This document shows, in pieces, positions 1-7,103 of a stretch of DNA of 14,975 nt. Position 1 is the stretch's first letter. Every line of letters begins with the position of its first letter. This DNA is from CAZLGO01 sp964559295 (GTDB lineage: Archaea > Methanobacteriota > Methanobacteria > Methanobacteriales > Methanobacteriaceae). The notes below the pieces were generated by a model. That model saw nothing but the letters and a program-made list of their open reading frames with translations. It searched no databases and was not told the origin of the DNA. The stretch is from NCBI GenBank assembly GCA_964559295.1, contig CAZLGO010000043.1, positions 1-14,975 of the forward strand, given 5' to 3'. The position numbers were made by a program, and so were the translations under genes.

Positions 1-737
1 CTCATGCTTTTGATTTTGATCTTGTTGTTGTAACCAACATTGGATATGACCACTTGGACTTCCACGGGTCCATTGAAAATTATAAGAGCTCTTTATGCAA
101 ATTTTTAGATAAGAAAAAAGCCATATTAAACAGAAACGATGAATTTTTAGTACAAATTGGGCCTTGTGCTGATAAAGCAATTTTCTTTGAAAATACTAAC
201 AGAAACCTAAAAGTATTTGGTAGATTCAACTTGCAAAATGCCTCAGCAGCAGAGTGTGTTGCAAAGTTTTTGGGGATCCCAAATGATTATATAGAAGAAA
301 CATTAGAAAATTTTAAGGGTGTTAAGGGAAGATCAACCATGATAAAGCTACCATCTGGAAGCAGTGTTGTGGTTGGAAAAACAGATAACGTTGATGCAGC
401 AGTCGCTGTGTTTGAGGATATGAAGTTCGATGTTTTTGTAATAGGCACCCCTCGTGAGAATGAAGAGTATAGGTTTGATATTATAAGAGAAGTGTCAAAA
501 CTTGATCCTGATATTGTGGCATTTTTCGCAGGTTTAGATGATACAACAGATGAAGCCTCCAGAATTTTAAAAGAAGAAGGCTATGGGGGAGAAATTAGGA
601 TCTTAGAGGATGTTGATGATGTTGTCGATTTCGTCCTTGAGTGTAGCAGAAGCTATGAAAACACATTTATAGGGGGAAATGGTCAAGATAAAATCATCAA
701 GATACAAGATGTTTTACAAAGATATGCTAAAGGATGA
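1..737 (+). CDS. Mur ligase family protein, C-terminal part (5' truncated by window edge)
   Basis: The reading frame is open from position 3, so the gene begins upstream of the window; the TTG at 54 is not its start. The visible part opens inside the ATPase domain with TNIGYDHLDFHGS, which matches the Mur-ligase pattern TNI..DHLD.HG. After it come a GVKGR segment typical of the central/C-terminal domain junction and an alpha/beta C-terminal domain ending GGNGQDKIIKIQ. Mur ligases join an amino acid or other amine to a carboxylate through an acyl phosphate, using ATP. The usual C-terminal D.AHNP motif is absent; a VGKTDNVDAA segment occupies the expected place, which sets this protein apart from the next gene. 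It overlaps that gene by up to 59 bases. Candidate roles are coenzyme F430 synthetase (CfbE) or a wall-peptide ligase; the substrate cannot be told from this fragment. Confidence 0.8.
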   Translation, partial: HAFDFDLVVVTNIGYDHLDFHGSIENYKSSLCKFLDKKKAILNRNDEFLVQIGPCADKAIFFENTNRNLKVFGRFNLQNASAAECVAKFLGIPNDYIEETLENFKGVKGRSTMIKLPSGSSVVVGKTDNVDAAVAVFEDMKFDVFVIGTPRENEEYRFDIIREVSKLDPDIVAFFAGLDDTTDEASRILKEEGYGGEIRILEDVDDVVDFVLECSRSYENTFIGGNGQDKIIKIQDVLQRYAKG

Positions 738-3700
738 TAATTTGATCACAAACAAAAAAATCCTGATCATAGGTGCTGGAAACGCAGGGAGACCTGCAGC
801 CCATCTTTTAAATCATTTAGGTAATGAAGTTACCATTTCCGAGATCAAAAATTACCACGAGCTACCAGAAAAAGCCAAAAAGAAGATTCGAATTCTAAAA
901 GAAAAGGGCATTGAAATGGAGTTTGGATCCCATAGTAAAGACAAAATATTATGGGCAGATGGTATCTTCATATCACCTAACGTTCCCAAGGACTCTAAAA
1001 TTTATCAATATATTGAAGATCGTAAAAAAAATGGATTCCTCAAGATAACGACAAAAGACATCGGTAAAATACTAAATTCTTTAATAAGCGTGCCTATGGT
1101 GGGTGTTGCAGGAACAGATGGTAAAACCACCACGACTAACATGATATACCATTGCCTAAAAGATACCCACAATCCTTTTCTTTTCTCATCCCTTCAGGAT
1201 TCTTTAGTTATCGAAGGATTGGTTGATCTGGTTGTGGAAAATAAAACACAGAGTAAGGATTTTGCGGTTTTTGAGCTTCCACATGGTACTATAAGGATGA
1301 CTTATGGACTTGAAATCTGTGTGGGGGTTTTAACAAATCTAACTCCTGATCATATGAATGAATTCAAATCCTTCGATGATTATATTGAAAGAAACATCTG
1401 CATAATAAAACATCTGCATAAAAATGGAATCCTAATTGCAAATGGTGATGATCCAATCATAAGCAAAAAATTATCCAATCTTGATGAAAGTACCCTATTT
1501 TATGGATTTTATGAGCCGAGAACCATCGTATACAAGAATAAGATTTACAATCATAGCCAAGATGTGACGCTTGATGTGGTTGCAGAAGATATCAAACTTA
1601 AAGGGTTGTATGGTTCAAGGTTTAAAGCTAAAATTGGAGAAATCCCAACAGCTGTTTGTGAAAATTGTGGTAAAATTTGCTGTGATTGTGGTAATTTCAA
1701 AAGAAAGTATCTTGACCCCGGTAACATAAAAATACGGCTTGGAGTGCCTGGAATGTGCAATATAGAAAATGCGATTGCAACCCTCACTGCAACCCTTGTT
1801 TTAGGCTTGGATTTAGAACATATAAAAAACAGGATAGAAAGTTTTTCAGGTATAAAGGGACGTTTTGAAAAGATAGAGACAGTTGGTGGGGTAAACGTAT
1901 TTATGGATGCAGCGCACAACCCAGAAGGAATGGAAAGGCTTTTAGATGAGTTGAATATGAGAAAGAGACTTATTATAACGATAGATAATCCAGACACCCT
2001 TACTGTCCGTGATAAGTTTAAAATAGGAAAAGTGCTTTCAAAATATGCAGACGTCGTTATTGCAAGTGCAAAAAATGAAACAACAGGAAAGATAGATGTA
2101 AATGCTGCAAAAGAAGTAATAGAAGGTGCAAGTGGCATAGAAACACAGTGGACAATGAGCGTTGCTGATGCAATCCACAGAGCATTGGAGATCGCAGACA
2201 AAGGAGATACAATAATACATATGGGACCAGGAGTTGTTAACGCTTATTCTAATGTTAAATCAGAAATAAAAAGAGGAATTCAGGTTTACAATAAATCAAA
2301 AGATAAAGCGGTTGTTATTGGCGGTTGTGGTACTGTTGGCAGCCTGATGGCAAGAGCATTTAAAGCAAACGGTATGGATGTTACGGTATCTGATATCTCA
2401 AATAACAGTCAAATAGCAGAAATTCTCAAAAAAGAGAGTATAAATCTGAATCTTGGATCCCATGATGAGGAAATTCTAAAAAGTGCAAAAAAGGTTGCAA
2501 TTGCTCCAAGCTTGCTTGAAAATAAAAAACTGATTGAGAGAATAAAAAAAATAACAAACAAAGATATAATAAGCATAGATGAAGTTTTAGATTTTTGTAA
2601 AGTTAACAAACCAGTCGTTGGAATAACCGGGACAAATGGAAAAACTACTACAACTTGGATGCTTAAGAGCATCTTAAAGGAAGCTGGATATAAAACCCCA
2701 GAACACGGACTTGATATACAAGGTAACACAGAGTTTATACCGCCTCTGCAAGCAAGACTTGATGGAGACATTGCTGTTTTAGAAATAGGTACTTTTGGAA
2801 AAACTGGTGAAATAAAAAAATGTGCGACGGCTTCCAAAGTCAAAATTGGTGTTATAACCAACATATCAAAGGACCATCTGAACAATGCAGGCGAATTTTC
2901 AAACTACATAAAATGCAAGGGTGAAATGGCAGATGTTGCCGATTTTTTGGTCCTTAATGCAGATGACCCTGTGGTTGCAGGATTTGCGCTTGATAGGGAT
3001 CCTGAGAAAATCCTATTTTATGGTATTGAGAACGTAAACTCTGATATAAATGCATATCAAGAAAGCAGAAGTTGTCCTGTTTGTGGATCCAAACTTAAGT
3101 ATTCAAGGCATTACTTAGGACATCTTGGCAAATACAGCTGTTATTGCGGATTTACGCGACCAAAGCCTCATATAAAAGCATATAATGTGGATGGTGACCA
3201 TTTTATAATGAAATATGGCTCAAATACAGCAAAAATCAGATTGAAAAAAGGAGGAATTTATAACATTTATAATGCGTTGGCCGCTGCAGGTGGCGCTTTG
3301 GCACTGGAAATTGATCTTGAGGATATCTCAGAAAGTCTTGAAAACTTCGAGGGTGTAAAAGGAAGATATGATGAAATAGATATGGGGAAAAGAATAATAA
3401 TCGATTATGCTCACAATCCAGCAGGTGTTAAAGCAATCGTTCAAACTATAATGAAAAAAAAGTCACCGAACTCGAGATTAATCGTTGTAAACACCATATC
3501 TTCAGAAAGCGGGATAAAAGGAGATATTGAAATAGCAAAAATACTAAAGGATGCAGACATTATAATAGCAACATCTAATGCAAGCAGAAAAGCTGTATCC
3601 AAGCTTAAAATGAATGCTCATTTTACCAAGTCCAGCAAAGAAAGTTCCAAAAAGGGAACGTTGGGAGCAAGTAGAAAACAAGTAGAAGAGGGCTTAAAAA

Positions 3701-3798
3701 GAGCATTGGATATTGCAAAGGACAACGACATTATCTTAGTATTAGGAGAAGGAGGAGTTAGATATACTGCCCAAATACTTGAAGAATCCAGCTATTAA
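679..3798 (+). CDS. Tandem double Mur ligase with two cysteine-rich (zinc-ribbon-like) insertions
   Basis: This 1039-residue protein holds two complete Mur-ligase modules, about twice the family's usual 430-500 residues. Module 1 (about 27-535) has a Rossmann motif IGAGNAG, P-loop GTDGKTTTT at 145-153, TNLTPDHMN and DAAHNPEGM near 410. Module 2 (about 542-1039) has IGGCGTVG, P-loop GTNGKTTTT at 651-659, TNISKDHLN and DYAHNPAGV near 909. Each carries a Cys cluster in the central domain. In module 1 it is C327, C330, C334, C335, C337. In module 2 it is C799, C802, C821, C823, followed by GFTRPKP, very like the zinc ribbon of MurT. Both modules keep ATPase residues, so both may be active. They probably catalyse two successive ATP-dependent peptide or amide ligations in the cytoplasm. 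Starts at 709 or 724 are also possible and would shorten the overlap with the preceding gene; none of the three has a well-spaced ribosome site. The substrate is unknown; pseudomurein-type peptide synthesis is my inference. Confidence 0.9.
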   Translation: MVKIKSSRYKMFYKDMLKDDNLITNKKILIIGAGNAGRPAAHLLNHLGNEVTISEIKNYHELPEKAKKKIRILKEKGIEMEFGSHSKDKILWADGIFISPNVPKDSKIYQYIEDRKKNGFLKITTKDIGKILNSLISVPMVGVAGTDGKTTTTNMIYHCLKDTHNPFLFSSLQDSLVIEGLVDLVVENKTQSKDFAVFELPHGTIRMTYGLEICVGVLTNLTPDHMNEFKSFDDYIERNICIIKHLHKNGILIANGDDPIISKKLSNLDESTLFYGFYEPRTIVYKNKIYNHSQDVTLDVVAEDIKLKGLYGSRFKAKIGEIPTAVCENCGKICCDCGNFKRKYLDPGNIKIRLGVPGMCNIENAIATLTATLVLGLDLEHIKNRIESFSGIKGRFEKIETVGGVNVFMDAAHNPEGMERLLDELNMRKRLIITIDNPDTLTVRDKFKIGKVLSKYADVVIASAKNETTGKIDVNAAKEVIEGASGIETQWTMSVADAIHRALEIADKGDTIIHMGPGVVNAYSNVKSEIKRGIQVYNKSKDKAVVIGGCGTVGSLMARAFKANGMDVTVSDISNNSQIAEILKKESINLNLGSHDEEILKSAKKVAIAPSLLENKKLIERIKKITNKDIISIDEVLDFCKVNKPVVGITGTNGKTTTTWMLKSILKEAGYKTPEHGLDIQGNTEFIPPLQARLDGDIAVLEIGTFGKTGEIKKCATASKVKIGVITNISKDHLNNAGEFSNYIKCKGEMADVADFLVLNADDPVVAGFALDRDPEKILFYGIENVNSDINAYQESRSCPVCGSKLKYSRHYLGHLGKYSCYCGFTRPKPHIKAYNVDGDHFIMKYGSNTAKIRLKKGGIYNIYNALAAAGGALALEIDLEDISESLENFEGVKGRYDEIDMGKRIIIDYAHNPAGVKAIVQTIMKKKSPNSRLIVVNTISSESGIKGDIEIAKILKDADIIIATSNASRKAVSKLKMNAHFTKSSKESSKKGTLGASRKQVEEGLKRALDIAKDNDIILVLGEGGVRYTAQILEESSY

Positions 3799-4975
3799 GG
3801 TATTTTTGGTATTGATTATATTAGCTTTGGCTATGTATCCTCTTGGGATGATCTTGGAGGATCGTTATCCGTCACAGAATCCAGAAGAATTTGCTGCCTT
3901 TAAAATTGGAGATACGGTTTTGTCTGGAATGGACGTTGTAGATGACGCAAAGATCAGATCAGTCCCGATTCTGTATCATCCAGAATATTTGGTTGATCAT
4001 ATCAAGGATAGGAAATTTTTTGATTTTATCCATTTTTTGATGACAGGAACTGTTAAAACACCAATAGCAAGAATTACGGGCGGTAGTATATCAAGATACG
4101 GAATTGCGCAGGGATTTAAAGGCCCTGGAATCTTAGTGAATGAAGGCGAAAAATTGGTAGTTCGTCCTCCAGATGATTTTGTGTGGGGATTTAAAACATC
4201 CTATGTGGTTGGAGTAAAAACAAAGGATGGTCTTCAGATCAAAAAAGAAAAAACCACTCTGGATTTTGTACCATACGACGAAATAAACAATGATACCATA
4301 CCCCATAAATACGTAAAAATCGAAAGCCTAAAGGAATGGTATAAAGAAGCTGATTTTGGAGATTATATAACCTTGGATTATGCTATCGGCAATTTTAACG
4401 ATGGTAGAAACCTGGTTACTCCAGATAAAATTAAGCCCTTTTTTGGAGAAAAGGTGGAAGACTACCTAAAGGATTATCCTATAGGTGCTCCTGTCCTTGT
4501 TTGGTCAGCTCCCTACGTTCAAAGGGAAGTTGGAAGTTCTATTAGTGTTCTTGAATCATTTCCACAATACGATGACTACAGCAGAGCCTACAATGCACAA
4601 CAATTTGCAAAAGCATGGAATGGAACCATAATACCACCACATACTGCATCATGTGGTAAGGAGACTGTATCATTTACAAGTTCTTATGATCCAAATGCTA
4701 CTGGAGGGTGGGCTTCCCATGGTACATGTCCTCCAGCAAGAGCGCTGAGAGATGCAGGTTCGAATGCAGGACTCCCTCTACCAACAGGTATGACGTGGGC
4801 ATACTTTTGCTTGATGTATGGATATGACCCAACCATGGATGTATTTGTACAAAACACCCGGGATTATCCTATAAAAATAATCATGTGGACAGAAGGTAGT
4901 GGTCCTAGTATGGTGATATATGCTAAGATCATAGAACTCGTACCTGTGGGATCCAAAACTGCAAATCATAGCTAA
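3779..4975 (+). CDS. Membrane-anchored or secreted protein with VanW-like C-terminal domain
   Basis: The 398-residue product begins with a lysine-containing N-terminus and a hydrophobic stretch (residues 8-25, VFLVLIILALAMYPLGMI), consistent with a signal peptide or single N-terminal membrane anchor. The rest is soluble and should face outside. Residues 280-386 follow the layout of VanW-family domains: WNGTIIPP, a Gly-rich turn, then GTCPPARALRDAGSNAGLPL in the place of VanW's GGGVCQ.ST.LYNAAL.AGL. A D.FVQNT.DYPIKI strand then matches VanW's (D)L.F.NNT..PI.I. Residues 40-270 have no family I recognise. VanW domains have no proven reaction, but occur in bacterial wall-related proteins. The TTG start at 3779 overlaps the ligase gene by 20 bases and is chosen because it gives a complete signal-like N-terminus. 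An AAGGAGGAG stretch lies too far upstream (about 20 bases) to be certain as its ribosome site. The CDS is well supported; the VanW link is moderate. Confidence 0.78.
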   Translation: MKNPAIKVFLVLIILALAMYPLGMILEDRYPSQNPEEFAAFKIGDTVLSGMDVVDDAKIRSVPILYHPEYLVDHIKDRKFFDFIHFLMTGTVKTPIARITGGSISRYGIAQGFKGPGILVNEGEKLVVRPPDDFVWGFKTSYVVGVKTKDGLQIKKEKTTLDFVPYDEINNDTIPHKYVKIESLKEWYKEADFGDYITLDYAIGNFNDGRNLVTPDKIKPFFGEKVEDYLKDYPIGAPVLVWSAPYVQREVGSSISVLESFPQYDDYSRAYNAQQFAKAWNGTIIPPHTASCGKETVSFTSSYDPNATGGWASHGTCPPARALRDAGSNAGLPLPTGMTWAYFCLMYGYDPTMDVFVQNTRDYPIKIIMWTEGSGPSMVIYAKIIELVPVGSKTANHS

Positions 4976-5028
4976 AGATGAAGCATTTCTCAGTTTCAAT
5001 ATAATCAATGCGTTATAGGACGATTTAA

Positions 5029-5730
5029 ATGATATCAGCGATTATAACAGCTGCTGGGGAAAATAAACGGATGATGGAAGACCTCAGGAGAAGGAGGCTT
5101 GAGGCAAAAAACAAGCTTCTTCTTGATATCCATGGAAAATCTGTAATAGAACAAACAGTTGAAAATGTCTTGGAGACCGAAGTAGATGAATGCGTTATAG
5201 TTCTTGGTCATTTTAGCAACGAAATTTTACCAATTTTAAAAAAAATTGGAAATGATAGGATAAAAATCGTAAAAAATCCTCGAGTAAATGTTGAATTATC
5301 TGAATCGTTGTTGAATGGGATTGAAAATGTTAAATCAGATTTTTGTTTATGTGTAGCAGCAGATCAGCCAACCATATTGTCAGATACTCTAAAAAAACTT
5401 ATAGATAAAGTTGTTAAGAGCCATAACCCCAAAAATTTCATCTCAATTCTTGCAAGAGGAAAATCTGGATACCTGGATTCTGCCGAGGGGCTTGGAATGC
5501 CCTTTGTATGCCATTTAGATCTCTTAAAAAAATATTTAATCGGACGAAAAAGCGATTTAAATCCTATTTTAAAGGAAATGCTAAATGATGGAGTTGTATT
5601 TTATGGTGTTCCGCCTCGTTATGATCTGGAGCTTGTAAATATTAATAGATACGATGACTACCTCTTGGTTTTAAGTCAGAGTGATCCCAATTTAGGGGAC
5701 TCATTGACATACTGTTCACGGCAGATCTGA
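5029..5730 (+). CDS. MobA/MocA-like nucleotidyltransferase
   Basis: The 233-residue protein has the GT-A nucleotidyltransferase fold signature: an N-terminal ITAAGENKRM nucleotide-binding loop, LLLDIHGKSVIEQTVENVL, an NP.....LSESLLNGI segment, and CVAADQP (D112) as the metal-binding motif. These match MobA/MocA-type enzymes, which transfer CMP or GMP from CTP or GTP to a phosphate. An unusual Arg-rich stretch (EDLRRRRLEAKN, 17-28) lengthens the loop between the Gly-rich motif and the lysine that normally binds the nucleotide. The gene lies 53 bases after the VanW-like gene with AGGA upstream of its ATG, so it is probably in the same transcript. In that setting it may activate a wall or capsule precursor rather than make a molybdenum cofactor. 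The substrate is undetermined. Confidence 0.8.
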   Translation: MISAIITAAGENKRMMEDLRRRRLEAKNKLLLDIHGKSVIEQTVENVLETEVDECVIVLGHFSNEILPILKKIGNDRIKIVKNPRVNVELSESLLNGIENVKSDFCLCVAADQPTILSDTLKKLIDKVVKSHNPKNFISILARGKSGYLDSAEGLGMPFVCHLDLLKKYLIGRKSDLNPILKEMLNDGVVFYGVPPRYDLELVNINRYDDYLLVLSQSDPNLGDSLTYCSRQI

Positions 5731-5762
5731 TGAGGATGTCCCAAGAAGAAATTCCCATATGA

Positions 5763-5972
5763 TTATTTTTCAATGCTTTCTTCCAAAAGCTCGAACCTCT
5801 CCTCCAACTCATCCACTGCCTTTGTTAATTTTCCAAGAAGCTTCAGTGCATCGTATGTCCAATTTACAAGCAGTTCCTGATTTACTTTCCCCTCATCTTC
5901 ACATCTTTTTATTATCTCACACAGATTCTTTACTTCATCTGATATTTCATAGATCTTTGTTTGGTTTACCAT
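5763..5972 (-). CDS. Small helical protein, 69 residues, coupled to DUF169 gene
   Basis: I do not recognise a family. The product is acidic and mostly predicted helical; the second half (LGKLTKAVDELEERFELLEESIEK region, about 45-69) has heptad-like spacing of Leu/Val and may form a short coiled coil. It has one Cys pair of ordinary spacing (C18 and C24) but no clear metal motif. Its ATG at 5972 is preceded by GAGGTGA at 5977-5983, in which the TGA is the stop codon of the DUF169 gene. Translation of the two is therefore probably coupled and their products may act together. It ends 32 bases from the convergent nucleotidyltransferase gene. Confidence 0.7.
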   Translation of the reverse strand: MVNQTKIYEISDEVKNLCEIIKRCEDEGKVNQELLVNWTYDALKLLGKLTKAVDELEERFELLEESIEK

Positions 5973-5976
5973 ATTA

Positions 5977-6654
5977 TCACCTCATAGCATCTAAAGCATT
6001 TATTATGCACCAGATATTCTCAGCATTCATTCCAACTATCAGCTCATCATCTTTTATACCAGCGTATGTTCTTGAACCACTACATCCAAGTGTGATATTT
6101 GCAACTGCCTGGGTGTATGGAGCAGCTACAGCATCTGCACAAACAGACATAAGTCCTGCAAAATCAGTTGAAATCCTGCCACCGAGGGTGTATACCATAG
6201 CCTGAACAAGTTTAAGCGCTTGAGCTGGATTACATATCACCACAATTACATCTGGATCAAAGTTAGCCTCCTCTAATGGCGCATAAACTGCAGCATACAT
6301 TATCGGTTCTATTTTTGGGATTTTATCCATGGTTCTTTTACCAGCACCAATACTTGAGAAGCGTCCAAGCTCATAGTAAAATTCACCTGTTTTTACCTTC
6401 TTTGGGGCTTCTGCAAGTCCGATTGAAGCTGCACCACCTTTGCACATCTGTTCATCTGCTGTGGCAAAAAAAATCCTGCCCTCACTTGCTCGCTGAACCA
6501 TTTCACAATGTCTTATGGTTTCGTCTATTTTCTCGATTCCTTCCGGAATGTCTTCCTCTCTCAAAACAAGTTTTATTGCTACTGGAGACTTATCTAACCC
6601 TAATTTTCCTTTTAATTTTTCAGATACCACATCATACCCATTTTCATCACACAT
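5977..6654 (-). CDS. DUF169 family protein
   Basis: The 225-residue product matches the DUF169 family, which is common in methanogens and anaerobic bacteria and has no established reaction. Visible family features are SPVAIKL near the N-terminus, a C-M motif (RHCEMVQRA), ADEQMCKGGAASIGL, ELGRFSS, VVICNPAQALKLVQA, GLMSVCADAVAAPY and a late LGCSGSRTYAG. Several conserved-looking Cys residues suggest a metal or thiol role, but this is inference. An upstream in-frame GTG at 6687 would add 11 residues. I prefer the ATG at 6654 because AGGGTGG sits five bases before it. The gene heads a two-gene unit with the 69-residue protein. Confidence 0.88.
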   Translation of the reverse strand: MCDENGYDVVSEKLKGKLGLDKSPVAIKLVLREEDIPEGIEKIDETIRHCEMVQRASEGRIFFATADEQMCKGGAASIGLAEAPKKVKTGEFYYELGRFSSIGAGKRTMDKIPKIEPIMYAAVYAPLEEANFDPDVIVVICNPAQALKLVQAMVYTLGGRISTDFAGLMSVCADAVAAPYTQAVANITLGCSGSRTYAGIKDDELIVGMNAENIWCIINALDAMR

Positions 6655-6659
6655 GTTGT

Positions 6660-6666
6660 CCACCCT
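6660..6666 (-). promoter_or_regulatory. Ribosome binding site that fixes the DUF169 start
   Basis: Read on the minus strand the bases are AGGGTGG, five bases before the ATG at 6654. This favours that ATG over the in-frame GTG at 6687. Confidence 0.7.
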
Positions 6667-6671
6667 ATGGT

Positions 6672-6699
6672 TATTATATACATTCACAGATATATTTTT
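6672..6699 (-). promoter_or_regulatory. Candidate TATA-box region for the DUF169 unit
   Basis: On the minus strand this stretch holds two A/T boxes, AAAAATATAT (6690-6699) and TGTATATAATA (about 6672-6682). The first would place a transcription start near 6670 with a short leader that keeps the ribosome site. The assignment is by pattern only. Confidence 0.35.
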
Positions 6700-6701
6700 G
6701 A

Positions 6702-6794
6702 CTTGTAAAAAACTTCATAGCGGATCACTCTATTTTTGAGGAGATGGGAGATCCCATGTTTGATGTTGAGGCTCAGAAACAAAAAGGCAGTTAA
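6702..6794 (+). other. Short coding-like fragment without a start, possible gene remnant
   Basis: Between stops at 6699 and 6792-6794 the plus strand reads as 30 protein-like residues including IADHSIFEEMGDPMFDVEAQ and ending QKQKGS. It has no convincing start codon context and lies over the promoter side of the DUF169 gene. The composition resembles a real C-terminus, so it may be the tail of a lost gene. I do not recognise its family, and chance is possible. Confidence 0.2.
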
Positions 6795-6830
6795 GAAGCG
6801 TATGCTACAAAATTAGAGAACTTATTTCTT

Positions 6831-7024
6831 TCACGTCTGCACCCTTTCTCTTCGCACATTTATGAGCAATGGACTGTTTATTGTGGGATATCTTTTCTCT
6901 GAGACAGGATAAACCGATATTAATACCTCACGTTTTAGTTTTATATCTGGGATTATATCTATCATCCTATCAATTTCGCTCTGTTATACGCTTTACTTTT
7001 ATCGGACATTCTTAAATTGCTTTC
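6831..7024 (-). pseudogene. Relic of a minimal nucleotidyltransferase (MNT-like) gene, C-terminal part
   Basis: On the minus strand one frame reads SEIDRMIDIIPDIKLKREV, then LISVYPVSEKRY and NSPLLINVRRERVQT, ending at a TGA (6831-6833). The pattern of a beta strand, PVSE, then SPLL.NV.REG.. at the terminus is typical of the end of small nucleotidyltransferase-domain proteins (MNT, often paired with HEPN). Going upstream, the frame meets a stop at 6984-6986. A two-base shift at 6981-6982 restores a sensible continuation, SDKSKAYN before SEID, and a further stop occurs at 7025-7027. There is no start codon in place, no NTase active-site motif (GS..RG....SD.D) and no HEPN partner. I read it as a decayed remnant. 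Confidence 0.45.
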
Positions 7025-7103
7025 TCATAATCTGATGTATTCAAAAAAACTCAATTCTTTGGCTTCATTTTCTTTAAAAATGATTTTTCTCTAATGGGCT
7101 TAT

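Noticed and set aside
54..737. TTG at 54 as a start for the first gene
   Set aside because: The same frame stays open to the window edge and encodes Mur-ligase sequence (VVVTNIGYDH) before 54, so the gene is truncated, not short.
1551..2885. Long minus-strand open frames (up to 216 codons) inside the tandem Mur ligase gene
   Set aside because: They lie antisense to a gene with clear motifs, have Ser/Ile/Phe-rich composition typical of reversed coding sequence, and no ribosome sites.
5759..6739. Plus-strand frames across the DUF169 and small-protein genes
   Set aside because: They are antisense to genes with family motifs and good ribosome sites, and their sequences are low-complexity His/Leu/Ser-rich.
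6747..6760. ATGGGA/TCCCAT inverted repeat as a hairpin or operator
   Set aside because: The stem is six bases with a two-base loop, has no T-run, and lies within decayed sequence; too weak to call.
7076..7088. AAAAAT-G-ATTTTT inverted repeat after trpA as an intrinsic terminator
   Set aside because: It is a pure A/T palindrome with no GC stem; archaeal termination may still use the T-rich stretch, but a hairpin terminator is not supported.
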